Origin: Bacteroidales bacterium
GTDB taxonomy: Bacteria > Bacteroidota > Bacteroidia > Bacteroidales > UBA932
DNA: 64,000 bases
Assembly (NCBI GenBank): GCA_015060405.1
Contig: SUYN01000002.1
Location: forward strand, 124,001-188,000
Reading direction: 5' to 3'
Positions within the stretch are counted from its first letter, which is position 1; each line of letters begins with the position of its first letter. Below the pieces are notes generated by a model. It was not told the DNA's origin and ran no database searches. It saw only the letters and a list, made by a program, of their open reading frames with translations. Both the position numbers and the translations under genes were made by a program. This document shows positions 16,875-27,461 of this stretch, piece after piece.

Positions 16875-17294
16875 CTACACAAGTTCTCTCAACGAAAGAT
16901 AATAATTTTCCTTACTCCTCATCTGAGCTATGTCTTCGTCACAATGATCATCATAACCTATGAGATGAAGGACACCGTGAACTATCACTCTGTTGAGTTC
17001 ATCGGAAAAATCAGTTCCATACTCCAGTGCATTTTCTCTGACAGAGTCAACACTAATAAAAAGGTCACCTGAAAGACGGTCACCTTCACAGTAATCGAAT
17101 GTGATGATGTCGGTGAAATAATCGTGCTGAAGATACTTCTGATTGATGTCAAGAATATAGTTGTCCGAACAGAATATTATGGTGATCTCCCCTATCCTGC
17201 GGATTTCACTTTCAGCAACCAGACGCAGCCAGCGGCTTGTCCTTGTTTTCCCTTTGAATATAAAGTCTGTGTCTTCAAAAAAGTAGGAAATCAT
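16875..17294 (-). CDS. ybeY: Endoribonuclease YbeY (rRNA maturation factor)
   Basis: Zinc-dependent RNase in 16S rRNA 3' maturation and ribosome quality control. 139 residues, with the catalytic metal motif [12 protein letters not shown] at about 110-121 and the upstream DIITFDY strand. It precedes mnmG with a 4-base gap, so the two translation-related genes form an operon. Confidence 0.95.
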   Translation of the reverse strand: MISYFFEDTDFIFKGKTRTSRWLRLVAESEIRRIGEITIIFCSDNYILDINQKYLQHDYFTDIITFDYCEGDRLSGDLFISVDSVRENALEYGTDFSDELNRVIVHGVLHLIGYDDHCDEDIAQMRSKENYYLSLRELV

Positions 17295-17334
17295 GTCGAA
17301 TAAATTTCTGCAAATCTACAAAATGTATAAAAAG

Positions 17335-17365
17335 TTTGAAATAAAAAATAAAATATCTAACTTTA
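17335..17365 (+). promoter_or_regulatory. Promoter of the TonB-family gene
   Basis: TTTG (17335-17338), 19-base spacer and TAACTTTA (17358-17365) match the Bacteroidota sigma consensus except the last base; the ATG follows 36 bases later. Confidence 0.65.
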
Positions 17366-17400
17366 CCGGGCAAAATGGAATATAAAAACTAACAATCAAT

Positions 17401-18090
17401 ATGGAAATTAAAAAATCAGCAAAAGCGAGTCTGGAAAACAAGAAGCTTCTGTTCGTCGAGATCGGACTGGTAGTTTCACTGTTGATTACCTATGTAGCTT
17501 TCGAGTGGACAAGCACAGAGACTAATGTTTCCACTCTTGAAGACACAACTTCAGTTGTGCTTGAGGAAGAGATCATTCCAATCACTCAGGAAACTCCTCC
17601 ACCTCCACCGGCAGCACCTAAGATTCCTGTACTTTCAGACCAGATCGACATCGTTGACGATGAAATCGAGCTTGAGGATGACATGTTCATGAACCTTGAG
17701 GACGATGCAAGCCTCGGAGTAGAGATCATGGACTATGTAGAGGTAGAAGAGGAAGTCGTAGAAGAGGAAGCTATTCCGTTCCAGTTGGTTGAGGAAAAGC
17801 CTTCATTCCAGGGTGGTGACGCAAACCAGTTCTCTAAGTGGGTGAACCAGAGACTTGTATATCCTGAAATTGCAAAGGAAAACGGTGTTCAGGGTCGTGT
17901 TACTCTCCAGTTTACAGTAGAGAAAGACGGTTCAGTTACAAAGGTTAAGGTTCTCCGTGGTGTTGACCCTTCACTTGACAAGGAAGCTGTACGCGTAGTT
18001 TCAATGTCTCCGAAGTGGAAACCAGGAAAGCAGAGAGACCGTGCGGTTCCTGTAACTTACACCTTCCCTGTAATTTTCCAGTTGAGATAA
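17401..18090 (+). CDS. TonB-family energy transducer
   Basis: A 229-residue protein with one N-terminal membrane anchor (about 18-36), a Glu/Pro-rich periplasmic spacer (PITQETPPPPPAAPKIP, then a very acidic stretch) and a C-terminal TonB domain (about 140-229; FQGGDANQFSKWVNQRLVYP to PVTYTFPVIFQLR). It would carry proton-motive energy to outer-membrane TonB-dependent transporters. It is a single-gene unit with its own promoter and a strong terminator at 18109-18144. Confidence 0.9.
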   Translation: MEIKKSAKASLENKKLLFVEIGLVVSLLITYVAFEWTSTETNVSTLEDTTSVVLEEEIIPITQETPPPPPAAPKIPVLSDQIDIVDDEIELEDDMFMNLEDDASLGVEIMDYVEVEEEVVEEEAIPFQLVEEKPSFQGGDANQFSKWVNQRLVYPEIAKENGVQGRVTLQFTVEKDGSVTKVKVLRGVDPSLDKEAVRVVSMSPKWKPGKQRDRAVPVTYTFPVIFQLR

Positions 18091-18108
18091 TTTGTATTAC
18101 ATAAATAT

Positions 18109-18144
18109 TACGGCCGACCAAACTATTTGATCGGCCGTATTTTT
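18109..18144 (+). terminator. Rho-independent terminator after the TonB-family gene
   Basis: Stem TACGGCCGA/TCGGCCGTA extended by CAA/TTG, then TTTTT. An upstream in-frame start for hflX would lie inside this hairpin, supporting the ATG at 18154. Confidence 0.88.
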
Positions 18145-18153
18145 CTTGAAAAC

Positions 18154-19344
18154 ATGGCTAAAATAATAGGTGAAAAATACACTGAAAAAGCGGTATTCGT
18201 AGGCGTAATCAAGCAAGGAGATGAGGAGCGTCAGGTAATGGAGTACCTTGATGAACTTGAATTTCTTGCTGAAACAGCAGGTGCAGTCGGGATAAAGAAA
18301 TTCATACAGAAGGTGGACAGACCTGATTCGAGGACTTACATCAGAAGCGGAAAACTTCAGGAAATAAAGGACTATATCGAAAATAATGAGATAGATGTAG
18401 TCATATTTGATGATGAACTCTCCCCTACCCAGCTGAGAAATATAGAAAGGGAACTGAACATAAGGATTCTGGACCGAACCAATCTCATTCTTGACATTTT
18501 TGCTCAAAGAGCAAAGACTGCATATGCTAAAATGCAGGTAGAACTTGCTCAATATCAATATCTTCTTCCACGATTGACCAGAATGTGGACACACCTTGAG
18601 AGGCAGAAGGGTGGTATCGGCATGAGGGGTCCCGGCGAGACTCAGATAGAGACAGACCGCCGAATAATCCAGGACAAGATATCGAAACTAAAGGAACAGC
18701 TGAAGAAGGTTGACAAACAGATGGCTTCACAGCGCGGAAATCGCGGTTCTTTGGTCCGTATTTCACTTGTAGGATACACAAACGTAGGTAAGAGTACCCT
18801 GATGAATTTATTGGCTAAAAGCGACGTATTTGCGGAAAACAAGCTGTTTGCTACTCTGGATACTACAGTGCGCAAGGTAGTTATAGAAAACGTGCCTTTC
18901 CTGCTTTCCGACACTGTCGGTTTCATAAGAAAACTGCCTCACCAGCTTGTGGAGGCCTTCAAGAGTACCCTGGATGAGGTGAGAGAAGCTGACATCCTCA
19001 TGCATGTTGTGGACATCTCGCACCCAAACTTCGAAGAACATATCAAGGTTGTGGAAGAAACGCTGAAGGACATAAAGGCTATAGATAAGCCTATATTCGT
19101 AGTATTCAACAAGATAGATGCTTACAGATACGAAGAATACGATGAGTTTTCACTCACTCCGAAACAGCAGGTCAACTACACCCTCGAAGAGTTCAAGAAC
19201 AGCTGGATAGCAAAGGAGAACACTCCTTGCATATTCATATCTGCGAAGAACAAGATCGGCATAGACAAACTCCGCGGAGACCTCTACAAAATGGTAGCGG
19301 AGATCCACGCCGGACGCTACCCTTTCGATAACTTCCTGTGGTAA
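18154..19344 (+). CDS. hflX: Ribosome-associated GTPase HflX
   Basis: GTPase that splits stalled ribosomes. About 396 residues: HflX N-terminal domain (RPDSRTYIRSGK, VIFDDELSPTQLRNIE), the hallmark GMRGPGETQIETDRR, a coiled segment, then the G domain with GYTNVGKSTLMN (G1), DTVGFIRKLP (G3) and FNKID (G4). The start at 18154 (MAKIIGEKY) follows the TonB terminator. A 16-bp bidirectional terminator follows the stop. Confidence 0.95.
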   Translation: MAKIIGEKYTEKAVFVGVIKQGDEERQVMEYLDELEFLAETAGAVGIKKFIQKVDRPDSRTYIRSGKLQEIKDYIENNEIDVVIFDDELSPTQLRNIERELNIRILDRTNLILDIFAQRAKTAYAKMQVELAQYQYLLPRLTRMWTHLERQKGGIGMRGPGETQIETDRRIIQDKISKLKEQLKKVDKQMASQRGNRGSLVRISLVGYTNVGKSTLMNLLAKSDVFAENKLFATLDTTVRKVVIENVPFLLSDTVGFIRKLPHQLVEAFKSTLDEVREADILMHVVDISHPNFEEHIKVVEETLKDIKAIDKPIFVVFNKIDAYRYEEYDEFSLTPKQQVNYTLEEFKNSWIAKENTPCIFISAKNKIGIDKLRGDLYKMVAEIHAGRYPFDNFLW

Positions 19345-19362
19345 GAATCAGATGATAATGTA

Positions 19363-19402
19363 AATAAGAGGCAGCTGAAAATGTGATCAGCTGCCTCTTA
19401 TT
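19363..19402. terminator. Bidirectional terminator between hflX and frdB
   Basis: Perfect 16-bp stem AATAAGAGGCAGCTGA/TCAGCTGCCTCTTATT with an 8-base loop, between convergent genes. Confidence 0.9.
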
Positions 19403-19421
19403 TTATGATTTATCAGGAATA

Positions 19422-20201
19422 TTAGTCCTGAAGCTTAGCGCAAAGGAATTCGCGGTTCAGACGTGCGATGTGAGTTACTGTGATGTGCTTAGGGCACTCC
19501 ATCTCACAAGCCTTGGTGTTGGTACAAGCACCGAATCCGAGCTCGTCCATCTTTGCAACCATAGCTTTTGCACGCTTTGCAGCCTCGATCTTACCCTGTG
19601 GAAGAAGTGCAAGCGAACTTACACGTGCTGCCACGAAGAGCATTGCAGAACCGTTCTTACATGTTGCTGCACAAGCACCGCAACCGATACATGCTGCACC
19701 GTCCATAGACTCTTCAGCCTGCTCGTAAGGGATAGGAATCACGTTTCCGTCAGGAACTCCACCTGTCCTTACTGAAATGTAGCCACCTGCCTGAAGAATC
19801 TTGTCATAGGCCTGACGGTCTACAACGAGGTCCTTGATGATAGGGAAACCGTTGCTTCTCCAAGGCTCGATGGTGATGGTGTCACCATCCTTGAACTTAC
19901 GCATGTGAAGCTGGCAGGTAGTCACCTCATCGTCCGGTCCGTGCGCACGGCCATTGATATAGAGTGAACATGCACCGCAGATACCTTCACGGCAGTCGTG
20001 GTCGAATGATACAGGACCACTGCTCTGGCATCCCTTGTTGACAGCTACCGGATCTATACCCTCGCTGATAAGCTGCTCGTTAAGAATATCGAGCATCTCA
20101 AGGAATGAACTGTCAGGAGATATATTCTTGACCTGATAGGTCTCAAACTTTCCTTGTGTCTTGGCGTTTTTCTGACGCCATACTTTCAATGTCAAATCCA
20201 T
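19422..20201 (-). CDS. frdB: Fumarate reductase/succinate dehydrogenase iron-sulfur subunit
   Basis: Electron-transfer subunit of quinol:fumarate reductase, the end step of succinate-forming fermentation in Bacteroidales. 259 residues: a ferredoxin-like domain with CREGICGAC plus TTCQ for the 2Fe-2S cluster, then [13 protein letters not shown] and CEMECPKHI for the 4Fe-4S and 3Fe-4S clusters. It starts 5 bases after frdA. No gene for the membrane cytochrome b subunit (frdC) accompanies the pair. Confidence 0.95.
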   Translation of the reverse strand: MDLTLKVWRQKNAKTQGKFETYQVKNISPDSSFLEMLDILNEQLISEGIDPVAVNKGCQSSGPVSFDHDCREGICGACSLYINGRAHGPDDEVTTCQLHMRKFKDGDTITIEPWRSNGFPIIKDLVVDRQAYDKILQAGGYISVRTGGVPDGNVIPIPYEQAEESMDGAACIGCGACAATCKNGSAMLFVAARVSSLALLPQGKIEAAKRAKAMVAKMDELGFGACTNTKACEMECPKHITVTHIARLNREFLCAKLQD

Positions 20202-20206
20202 GTCAA

Positions 20207-22153
20207 TTAGTCTTTATAGTTTCTGGTAACTATCTTTATATTCTCATATACGAGCGGCTCCTTGTGGAGTTCAGGCTCAACGTCTTCACCCTTGTACTCC
20301 CAAGCTGCAACATACATGTAGTTCTCGTCGTCACGCTTGGTCTCACCGTCCTCAGTCTGCATCTCTTCACGGAAGTGACCTCCGCAAGACTCGTTACGGT
20401 TGAGTGCGTCGCGTGCCATGAGTTCTCCGATCTCGAAGAAGTCTGCAAGACGGAGAGCTTTCTCAAGTTCCTGGTTGAACTCACCGTTTTCACCTGCTAC
20501 ATATACATTTGACCAGAACTCCTTCTTGAGTGCCTTGATCATTTCGATAGCCTTCTTCAGACCAGCCTCGTTACGAGCCATTCCGACATAGTCCCACATG
20601 ATGAGACCGAGTTCCTTGTGGATAGAATCTACCGTCCTCTTACCCTTGATCGAAAGGAGTCTGTTGATCTTGTCTGTAACAGCCTTCTCAGCCTCTGCAA
20701 ATTCAGGGGCATTGATGTCTGTCTTAGGCTCCTTGAACTTGCCAGCGAGGTAATCTCCGATAGTGTAAGGAAGGATGAAGTAACCGTCTGCAAGACCCTG
20801 CATGAGGGCAGAAGCACCGAGGCGGTTTCCACCATGGTCAGAGAAGTTAGCCTCACCTATTGCATAAAGACCAGGAATTGTTGTCTGGAGGTTGTAGTCA
20901 ACCCAGATACCACCCATAGTATAGTGGATAGCAGGGTAGATCATCATAGGCTCCTCATATGGATTGACATCAGTGATCTTCTCATACATCTGGAAGAGGT
21001 TGCCGTATCTTGCTGCAATCACATCCTTTCCGAGACGCTCGATAGCTGTCTTGAAATCAAGGAATACTGCAAGACCTGTGTTGTTCACACCGTAGCCTGC
21101 GTCGCAACGCTCCTTAGCCGCACGTGAAGCAACGTCACGTGGAACGAGGTTACCGAATGCAGGATAACGACGCTCGAGGTAATAGTCACGGTCCTCCTCA
21201 GCGATCTGTGAAGGCTTCTTTGTACCATTACGGAGAGCTTCCACATCTTCCATCTTCTTAGGTACCCAGATACGTCCGTCGTTACGCAGAGACTCTGACA
21301 TGAGGGTCAGCTTGGACTGCTGTGTGCCGTGAACAGGGATACATGTAGGGTGGATCTGAGCGAAGCAAGGGTTTGCGAAATAAGCACCCTTCTTGTAGCA
21401 CTGCAGAGCAACCGAACCGTTGCTGTTCATGGCGTTAGTTGAAAGGAAGTATGCGTTACCATAACCACCTGTAGCGATGACTACAGCGTGTGCGCCGAAT
21501 CTCTCTATCTTACCGGTCACGAGGTTTCTCGCGATGATACCCTTGGCTTCACCGTTGATGAGGACAACATCGAGCATCTCGTAACGAGGGTAGCTCTTCA
21601 CTGTTCCGGCAGCGATCTGACGGTTGAGGGCAGCATAGGCACCGAGAAGGAGCTGCTGTCCGGTCTGACCGCGGGCGTAGAAGGTACGGCTTACCTGCGC
21701 ACCTCCGAAAGAGCGGTTGGCGAGAAGTCCGCCGTACTCTCTTGCAAACGGAACACCCTGTGCCACGCACTGATCGATGATGTTGTTGCTCACTTCAGCC
21801 AGACGATAAACGTTAGCCTCTCGTGCACGATAGTCTCCACCCTTGATTGTGTCAACGAAGAGACGATAAATTGAGTCATTGTCATTCTGATAGTTCTTCG
21901 CTGCGTTGATACCACCCTGTGCTGCAATAGAGTGAGCACGACGAGGTGAATCGCTGATGCAGAACACCTTGACATTGTAACCAAGTTCACCGAGTGAAGC
22001 AGCTGCAGATGCTCCACCCAGACCTGTTCCTACGACAATGACTTCGAGTTTCCTTTTGTTGGCAGGACTGACAACACGGATCTGAGATTTATGCTTTGTC
22101 CATTTCTCAGACAAAGGTCCCTCAGGAATCTTAGAAATAAGTTTTTCGGCCAT
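20207..22153 (-). CDS. frdA: Fumarate reductase/succinate dehydrogenase flavoprotein subunit
   Basis: Catalytic FAD subunit, 648 residues. [19 protein letters not shown] is the FAD-binding motif, [14 protein letters not shown] carries the histidine that binds FAD covalently, and AQIHPTCIP with [10 protein letters not shown] forms the dicarboxylate site. With FrdB it reduces fumarate to succinate. Bacteroides normally has frdC-frdA-frdB, but here the gene upstream is ruvB on the same strand, 60 bases away, so the membrane anchor must be encoded elsewhere or be absent. Confidence 0.95.
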   Translation of the reverse strand: MAEKLISKIPEGPLSEKWTKHKSQIRVVSPANKRKLEVIVVGTGLGGASAAASLGELGYNVKVFCISDSPRRAHSIAAQGGINAAKNYQNDNDSIYRLFVDTIKGGDYRAREANVYRLAEVSNNIIDQCVAQGVPFAREYGGLLANRSFGGAQVSRTFYARGQTGQQLLLGAYAALNRQIAAGTVKSYPRYEMLDVVLINGEAKGIIARNLVTGKIERFGAHAVVIATGGYGNAYFLSTNAMNSNGSVALQCYKKGAYFANPCFAQIHPTCIPVHGTQQSKLTLMSESLRNDGRIWVPKKMEDVEALRNGTKKPSQIAEEDRDYYLERRYPAFGNLVPRDVASRAAKERCDAGYGVNNTGLAVFLDFKTAIERLGKDVIAARYGNLFQMYEKITDVNPYEEPMMIYPAIHYTMGGIWVDYNLQTTIPGLYAIGEANFSDHGGNRLGASALMQGLADGYFILPYTIGDYLAGKFKEPKTDINAPEFAEAEKAVTDKINRLLSIKGKRTVDSIHKELGLIMWDYVGMARNEAGLKKAIEMIKALKKEFWSNVYVAGENGEFNQELEKALRLADFFEIGELMARDALNRNESCGGHFREEMQTEDGETKRDDENYMYVAAWEYKGEDVEPELHKEPLVYENIKIVTRNYKD

Positions 22154-22212
22154 TTTATAGTGTGTTAGTGAAATTTCGGCACAATTTTAATGATTTTTAT
22201 GCTAATTAGCAA

Positions 22213-23241
22213 TTAAAATAAGGTAGGATCATCCAAATTTACATTCCCCTTCTCAAGTCCGAGATGCCTGTAGGCAAGTTCTGTGGCCTCTCTTCCCCGA
22301 GGTGTACGGATTATGAACCCCTCTTTTATAAGGAATGGTTCATAGACTTCTTCGAGGGTGCCCTGATCCTCACCTACTGCTGTGGCTATCGTATTTGCTC
22401 CGACAGGACCGCCTTTGAATTTCGTGATGATTGTCTTAAGTATCTTGTTATCAATTGAATCCAATCCCCTCTTATCTATATTCAACGCATCCAGGGCATA
22501 TCGTGCGATGTTAAGGTCGATGCTTCCGTTTCCCATGACCTGGGCGAAATCGCGTACCCTTCTGAGGAGGCTGTTTGCAATTCGGGGCGTACCACGGCTT
22601 CTGAGAGCTATCTCATACGCCGCATCCTGGTCTATCTCTACCTTTAATATGGATGCACTCCTCTTTACTATATTAAGAAGAGTCATCGTGTCGTAGTACT
22701 CCATGGCGCAGGTGATTCCGAATCTGGCCCTCAACGGAGACGTGAGCAGACCGCTTCTCGTAGTCGCTCCCACAAGGGTGAACGGATTCAGAGATATACG
22801 CACAGAACGGGCTCCAGGCCCCTTGTCTATCATTATATCTATGACGAAATCCTCCATCGCGGAGTACAGATATTCTTCCACGACAGGGGAGAGACGGTGT
22901 ATTTCGTCGATGAACAGCACATCACCTTCGTCAAGAGAAGTGAGCAGACCAGCAAGATCACCCGGCTTGTCCAGGATGGGCCCGGAAGTCACCTTCATGT
23001 TCACACCCAGCTCGTTGGCAATGATATGTGCGAGAGTAGTCTTTCCAAGACCCGGAGGACCGTGGAAAAGGACGTGGTCAAGAGCTTCGCCGCGCATCTT
23101 GGCCGCTGCCACAAAAATCTTGAGATTTGCAACTATCTTGTCCTGTCCTGTAAAGTCCTGAAGGTCCTGCGGACGGATAATTCCATCCAAATCCTTATCT
23201 TTGTCCTGATTGATATTGTGGGGATTGAAGTCAGCCGCCAT
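22213..23241 (-). CDS. ruvB: Holliday junction helicase motor RuvB
   Basis: AAA+ hexameric motor for branch migration, 342 residues. Walker [12 protein letters not shown], Walker [11 protein letters not shown], sensor 1 [18 protein letters not shown], and a C-terminal winged-helix domain ([20 protein letters not shown]) that binds DNA. It points away from the candidate origin region at 23242-23528 and is divergent from mfd. Confidence 0.97.
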   Translation of the reverse strand: MAADFNPHNINQDKDKDLDGIIRPQDLQDFTGQDKIVANLKIFVAAAKMRGEALDHVLFHGPPGLGKTTLAHIIANELGVNMKVTSGPILDKPGDLAGLLTSLDEGDVLFIDEIHRLSPVVEEYLYSAMEDFVIDIMIDKGPGARSVRISLNPFTLVGATTRSGLLTSPLRARFGITCAMEYYDTMTLLNIVKRSASILKVEIDQDAAYEIALRSRGTPRIANSLLRRVRDFAQVMGNGSIDLNIARYALDALNIDKRGLDSIDNKILKTIITKFKGGPVGANTIATAVGEDQGTLEEVYEPFLIKEGFIIRTPRGREATELAYRHLGLEKGNVNLDDPTLF

Positions 23242-23528
23242 GTCGTCAAAAAATAATTATATACAAATATAGATATTTATTTGAAATTTGATGATGATTA
23301 TTAAGCTGTTGATATGTTGATAAACGATTTTTCCCATTGATATACAATAGGTTGTATAGATGATAACCTGTTGAAAAACCTGATGTGAAGTTCTTGGAAA
23401 AAAAATCGGAAATAATTTTGAAAATCGGATTGGCCGAAGTTATATACGGATAATCCGGATTATCCAATTTAGTTTTCATTACTTTTAAACCGGGTTTTCA
23501 ACGTGTTATCAACAGAAAATTTATTGAA
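23242..23528. other. AT-rich divergent intergenic region; candidate replication origin
   Basis: A 287-base gap between divergent ruvB and mfd. It holds TGTTGATAA at 23315-23323, TTATCAACA at 23506-23514 and TGTTGATAA at 23530-23538 (overlapping the mfd start), each one base from the DnaA box TTATCCACA or its complement, plus the near-boxes TGTTGATAT (23307-23315) and TTATCCAAT (23460-23468). A perfect 18-base palindrome GGATAATCCGGATTATCC lies at 23448-23465. Transcription is mainly leftward on the left and mainly rightward on the right. The dnaA gene is not present, so this is a candidate only. Confidence 0.4.
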
Positions 23529-26500
23529 ATGTTGATAAGTTCAGAATCCGTAAAGAAAATTGCGGGCAAATTATCCTCCGATATGGAGATCTTCTGCAGC
23601 GGACTCTTTCTTTCGGCCCGCTGGTTTGTCGTGTCCGAGCTGGATCACGACGGAATCCAGCTGCTTGTTCTCCCGGACAAGGAATCGGCCGAATATTGCG
23701 CTGCCGACCTGTATCATCTCATAGAAGGTGACAAGGTCTTCTTTCTTCCCGATTCAGGAAAGAGTCTCGAAAAGAGCAATTACAAATCTTCCTTAAGCGT
23801 GCAGAGGACTTCTGCCATAGGAAAGATCATCGATCATAAAGAAGGACAGATGGTCGTGGTCACTTATCCTTCTGCCCTGGAGGAAGGGATTCCTGATCCG
23901 CGAAACATAAGGAAATCACTCCTAAGATTATCCGTGGGAGATGAAATAAGTCATGAGGATATAATAGATTCGCTTTTTGAAAGCGGATTTGAGAGGGTGG
24001 ATTTTGTTGCCGAACCCGGACAGTTTGCCATAAGGGGAGCGATTGTGGATATATTCTCATATTCATACAATAATCCTTTCCGTATTTCCTTTTTCGGTGA
24101 TGAGATAGAATCAGTCAATATATTCGACTGCAACACACAGCTTTCAAAGGAAAAGGTCATTGAAGCGGAAATATATCCGGATATAACCATGTCGGAAGAC
24201 GGATCAGAAACCGTAAGTATTGTGGATATATTGCCTTCAGAGACACTTGTGTGGCTTGATTCTTCTGATATGTACAGGAATGTCGGCTTCTTTCCAATGC
24301 TGGAAAGGTTCAGAAGAATATATATGGAAGTGCCGCTTTCGCGACAGAACGAAGAGCCGGTAAAATTCAACATATCTCCCCAGCCGTCGTTCAACAAGAA
24401 TTTCGAGCTTCTTACAGCCGACATAAGGAACAGGCTTGAAGAAGGCTACAGGGTAAGGATATATGGTGAAAAACAGTCCCAGCTGGACAGACTGAAGTCG
24501 ATATTGTCCCAGAACGGAGCCATATTGCCTGAATTCGTTGTCGGAAAAAACATCCATAACGGTTTCATAGACCATGAAAACAAGGTCTGCTGCTACAGTG
24601 ACCATGAGATTTTTGACAGGTTCCATCGCGTAAGCATAAGGAGAACGGTAGAGAAGAGTGAACAGCTCACGATCAACGACCTCACTTCCTTTGCAATAGG
24701 GGATTATATAGTACATATAGACTATGGAGTCGGCATCTTCGGAGGTCTTGTCAGAATGAAGGATGACAGGGGAAGGATGCATGAAGTGGTCAAGCTCATG
24801 TACAGGGACAATGACGTGGTGTTTGTGTCCGTACATTCGCTTCATAAGATATCACGTTATAAATCAAAGGATTCCGAGCCTCCTAAGATTCATAAGATTG
24901 GGTCTAGGGTGTGGCAGAATCTCAAGGCCGGTACCAAGGCAAAGGTCAAGGACATCGCCAAGGACCTTATAAAGCTGTATGCCGAACGCAAGGCTGCCAA
25001 GGGCTATGCCTTTTCTGCAGATACCTTCATGCAGCAGGAGCTTGAATCCTCCTTCATGTATGAGGACACCCCTGATCAGGAAAAGGCAGTAGAAGCTGTG
25101 AAGAGGGATATGGAGGATGATTGTCCGATGGACAGACTCATCTGTGGAGATGTGGGATTCGGAAAGACCGAAGTCGCTGTCAGGGCAGCCTTCAAGGCTG
25201 TTGCGGACAGCAAGCAGGTCGCTGTGCTTGTACCTACGACAATCCTTGCGCTTCAGCACTATAATACTTTCAGGAACCGTCTCAAGGATTTCCCTTGCAA
25301 TATTGATTATGTGAGCCGTTTGCGGACAGCAAAGGAAATATCGGAAATACAGAAGAAACTCAAGGCTGGTACCATAGATATAGTCATAGGTACCCATAAA
25401 CTTATAGGAAAGGGCTTCGAGTTCAAGGACCTCGGTCTTCTTATAATTGACGAGGAGCAGAAATTCGGTGTAAGCGCCAAAGAGAAACTCCGTCAGCTCA
25501 AGGCATCCGTAGACACTCTCACATTGACGGCCACCCCTATTCCGAGGACCTTGCAGTTCTCTCTTCTCGGCGCACGTGACCTTTCAATAATAAACACGCC
25601 TCCACCTAACAGAATACCTGTACAGACGGAGATAATGCTTTTTGACTCTGACGAGATAAAGAAGATAATCAACTATGAACTTAACAGGGGCGGGCAGATA
25701 TTCTTCCTCCATAACAGGGTGGAAGAACTTCAGTCCATCCATGACATCCTCCATCGTCTTGTCCCAGACATGAAGATCTGCGTGGCTCATGGTCAGATGG
25801 AGGCAAAGGTGCTTGAAAACAAGATACTCGACTTCATGGATGGTGACTATGACATGCTTCTGTGCACCACCATAATAGAAAACGGACTTGATGTCCCTAA
25901 TGCCAATACCATAATAATCAATCAGGCACAGAACATAGGTCTGAGCGACCTTCATCAGCTCCGAGGCAGGGTAGGGCGTTCCAACAGGCGCGCCTTCTGC
26001 TATCTCATCGTGCCTCCGCTTCTTACCATAACTGATGATGCCCGCCGCAGACTCAAGGCCATAGAGGCTTTTTCCGATCTGGGAAGCGGATTCAACATTG
26101 CCATGCAGGATCTCGACATACGAGGAGCTGGAAATCTTCTTGGTGCCGAGCAGAGCGGATTCATAACCGACATGGGATTCGAAACCTATCAGAAGATACT
26201 TGCCGAAGCTATGGAGGAACTTGGTGTAGAGACCGGACTGACACCCAAGAACCGGAAGGACAGCTATGTTTCCGACTGTACGATTGAAACCGACCAGCTG
26301 GCGCTTATACCGGACACCTATATAGACGTGACCGCGGAAAAGATAAGGATATACAAGGAACTTGATTCCCTGTCATCTGACAAGGAACTTGATAACATGA
26401 AGGAGCGTCTTGAAGACCGTTTCGGTCCTGTGCCTGAGGAACTTTCAAGACTCTTCGATATAGTCAGGATCAGACAGCTGGGTGAAAGGCTCGGTTTTGA

Positions 26501-26714
26501 AAAGATCATAATAAAGAATGGTGTCATGATCGCGTTCTTCATATCCAATCCTCTTTCACAGTACTATCGTTCTGACAGATTCTCAAAGGTGCTTGAAGGA
26601 ATCACGCTGAATCCTAATGTGTTTGAACTCAAGCAGAACGATAACAGGTTGAGAATAGTTTCGAGAAATGTGGACGGAACATCAAAAGCATATTCTTTAT
26701 TGAAGAAACTGTAG
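23529..26714 (+). CDS. mfd: Transcription-repair coupling factor Mfd
   Basis: Removes stalled RNA polymerase and recruits UvrA. 1061 residues: N-terminal UvrB-like region (about 1-300), CarD-like RNA polymerase interaction domain (about 380-450; SFAIGDYIVHIDYGVGIFGG), superfamily 2 translocase with GDVGFGKTEVAVRAAF, LIIDEEQKFGV, TATPIPRTLQ, LHNRVEEL and HQLRGRVGRSNRRA, and a C-terminal regulatory domain. The ATG at 23529 overlaps a DnaA-box-like sequence. No terminator is seen before the next promoter. Confidence 0.97.
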   Translation: MLISSESVKKIAGKLSSDMEIFCSGLFLSARWFVVSELDHDGIQLLVLPDKESAEYCAADLYHLIEGDKVFFLPDSGKSLEKSNYKSSLSVQRTSAIGKIIDHKEGQMVVVTYPSALEEGIPDPRNIRKSLLRLSVGDEISHEDIIDSLFESGFERVDFVAEPGQFAIRGAIVDIFSYSYNNPFRISFFGDEIESVNIFDCNTQLSKEKVIEAEIYPDITMSEDGSETVSIVDILPSETLVWLDSSDMYRNVGFFPMLERFRRIYMEVPLSRQNEEPVKFNISPQPSFNKNFELLTADIRNRLEEGYRVRIYGEKQSQLDRLKSILSQNGAILPEFVVGKNIHNGFIDHENKVCCYSDHEIFDRFHRVSIRRTVEKSEQLTINDLTSFAIGDYIVHIDYGVGIFGGLVRMKDDRGRMHEVVKLMYRDNDVVFVSVHSLHKISRYKSKDSEPPKIHKIGSRVWQNLKAGTKAKVKDIAKDLIKLYAERKAAKGYAFSADTFMQQELESSFMYEDTPDQEKAVEAVKRDMEDDCPMDRLICGDVGFGKTEVAVRAAFKAVADSKQVAVLVPTTILALQHYNTFRNRLKDFPCNIDYVSRLRTAKEISEIQKKLKAGTIDIVIGTHKLIGKGFEFKDLGLLIIDEEQKFGVSAKEKLRQLKASVDTLTLTATPIPRTLQFSLLGARDLSIINTPPPNRIPVQTEIMLFDSDEIKKIINYELNRGGQIFFLHNRVEELQSIHDILHRLVPDMKICVAHGQMEAKVLENKILDFMDGDYDMLLCTTIIENGLDVPNANTIIINQAQNIGLSDLHQLRGRVGRSNRRAFCYLIVPPLLTITDDARRRLKAIEAFSDLGSGFNIAMQDLDIRGAGNLLGAEQSGFITDMGFETYQKILAEAMEELGVETGLTPKNRKDSYVSDCTIETDQLALIPDTYIDVTAEKIRIYKELDSLSSDKELDNMKERLEDRFGPVPEELSRLFDIVRIRQLGERLGFEKIIIKNGVMIAFFISNPLSQYYRSDRFSKVLEGITLNPNVFELKQNDNRLRIVSRNVDGTSKAYSLLKKL

Positions 26715-26729
26715 TTTTTTATATATTTG
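26700..26729 (+). promoter_or_regulatory. Promoter of coaX and the envelope operon
   Basis: TTG (26700-26702), 19 bases, TATATTTG (26722-26729): a full Bacteroidota promoter overlapping the 3' end of mfd. The coaX GTG follows 27 bases later. Confidence 0.7.
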
Positions 26730-26756
26730 CCGAGTTGAAATTAGAATATCCGTAAA

Positions 26757-27461
26757 GTGGTCAATCTGATAATAGACATAGGAAACACAGCCCTTAAAGC
26801 CTGCTGGACAAGCGGGATCACCCTCGGAAAGATATTCAGATATCAGGGGGAGGGAATAGTGGATTTCATAATGTCGCTTACTTCAAGGGAAAAACCGGAA
26901 ATCATGGTCCTGTGCAGTGTAAGGAACATTTCTGCACAGTCTCTCAAGAAAATTGCAGGCCGGTGTGAAAGACTTGTAGTCGTAGATGAAGAAGTTTCTG
27001 CCAGATTCGGTCTTCCTTCCTCTCTGTCACCTGACAGGACAGCCTCAATAATAGCTTCAAGGTTTCTTTTCAAGAACAGGAGCTGCAGCATTTTTGATTT
27101 AGGCACGGTCATCACTGTGGATTTTCTTGATGGTGAAGGCAATCACAAGGGCGGCAACATATCTCCCGGATTCAGGACAAGATTCAGATCGGTGAACAGA
27201 TACACCAGGAATATACCTCTTTTCGACATTCCTGATGAAACACTTGAAACAGGTACGGATATTGCTACTTCCGTATCTTCCGGTATAGTATCAGGCATAA
27301 TGTTTGAATTGGAAGGATATATGTCTAATTATCCGGAAAATATCAATGTTTTTACGGGTGGTGATGCGATTTATTTTGCAAAACGAATGAAAAACTCCAT
27401 CTTTGTGGTTTGTAACCTTGTATTGATGGGGTTGGCTTTAATAGCTGTTGAATATGATTAG
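26757..27461 (+). CDS. coaX: Type III pantothenate kinase
   Basis: First step of coenzyme A synthesis; the CoaX type is insensitive to CoA feedback. 234 residues with LIIDIGNTALK (phosphate-binding strand), SIFDLGTVITVDF and GGNISPGFRTRF, and VFTGGDA near the end. The start is a GTG 27 bases after a strong promoter; no ATG is available before the conserved IIDIGNT. Its end overlaps the start of the following outer-membrane protein gene. Confidence 0.92.
   Translation: MVNLIIDIGNTALKACWTSGITLGKIFRYQGEGIVDFIMSLTSREKPEIMVLCSVRNISAQSLKKIAGRCERLVVVDEEVSARFGLPSSLSPDRTASIIASRFLFKNRSCSIFDLGTVITVDFLDGEGNHKGGNISPGFRTRFRSVNRYTRNIPLFDIPDETLETGTDIATSVSSGIVSGIMFELEGYMSNYPENINVFTGGDAIYFAKRMKNSIFVVCNLVLMGLALIAVEYD

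Noticed and set aside
21128..21144. Possible fourth parS site inside frdA
   Set aside because: Only one half (CACGTGGAAC) matches; the other half is CGT, so it is not palindromic.
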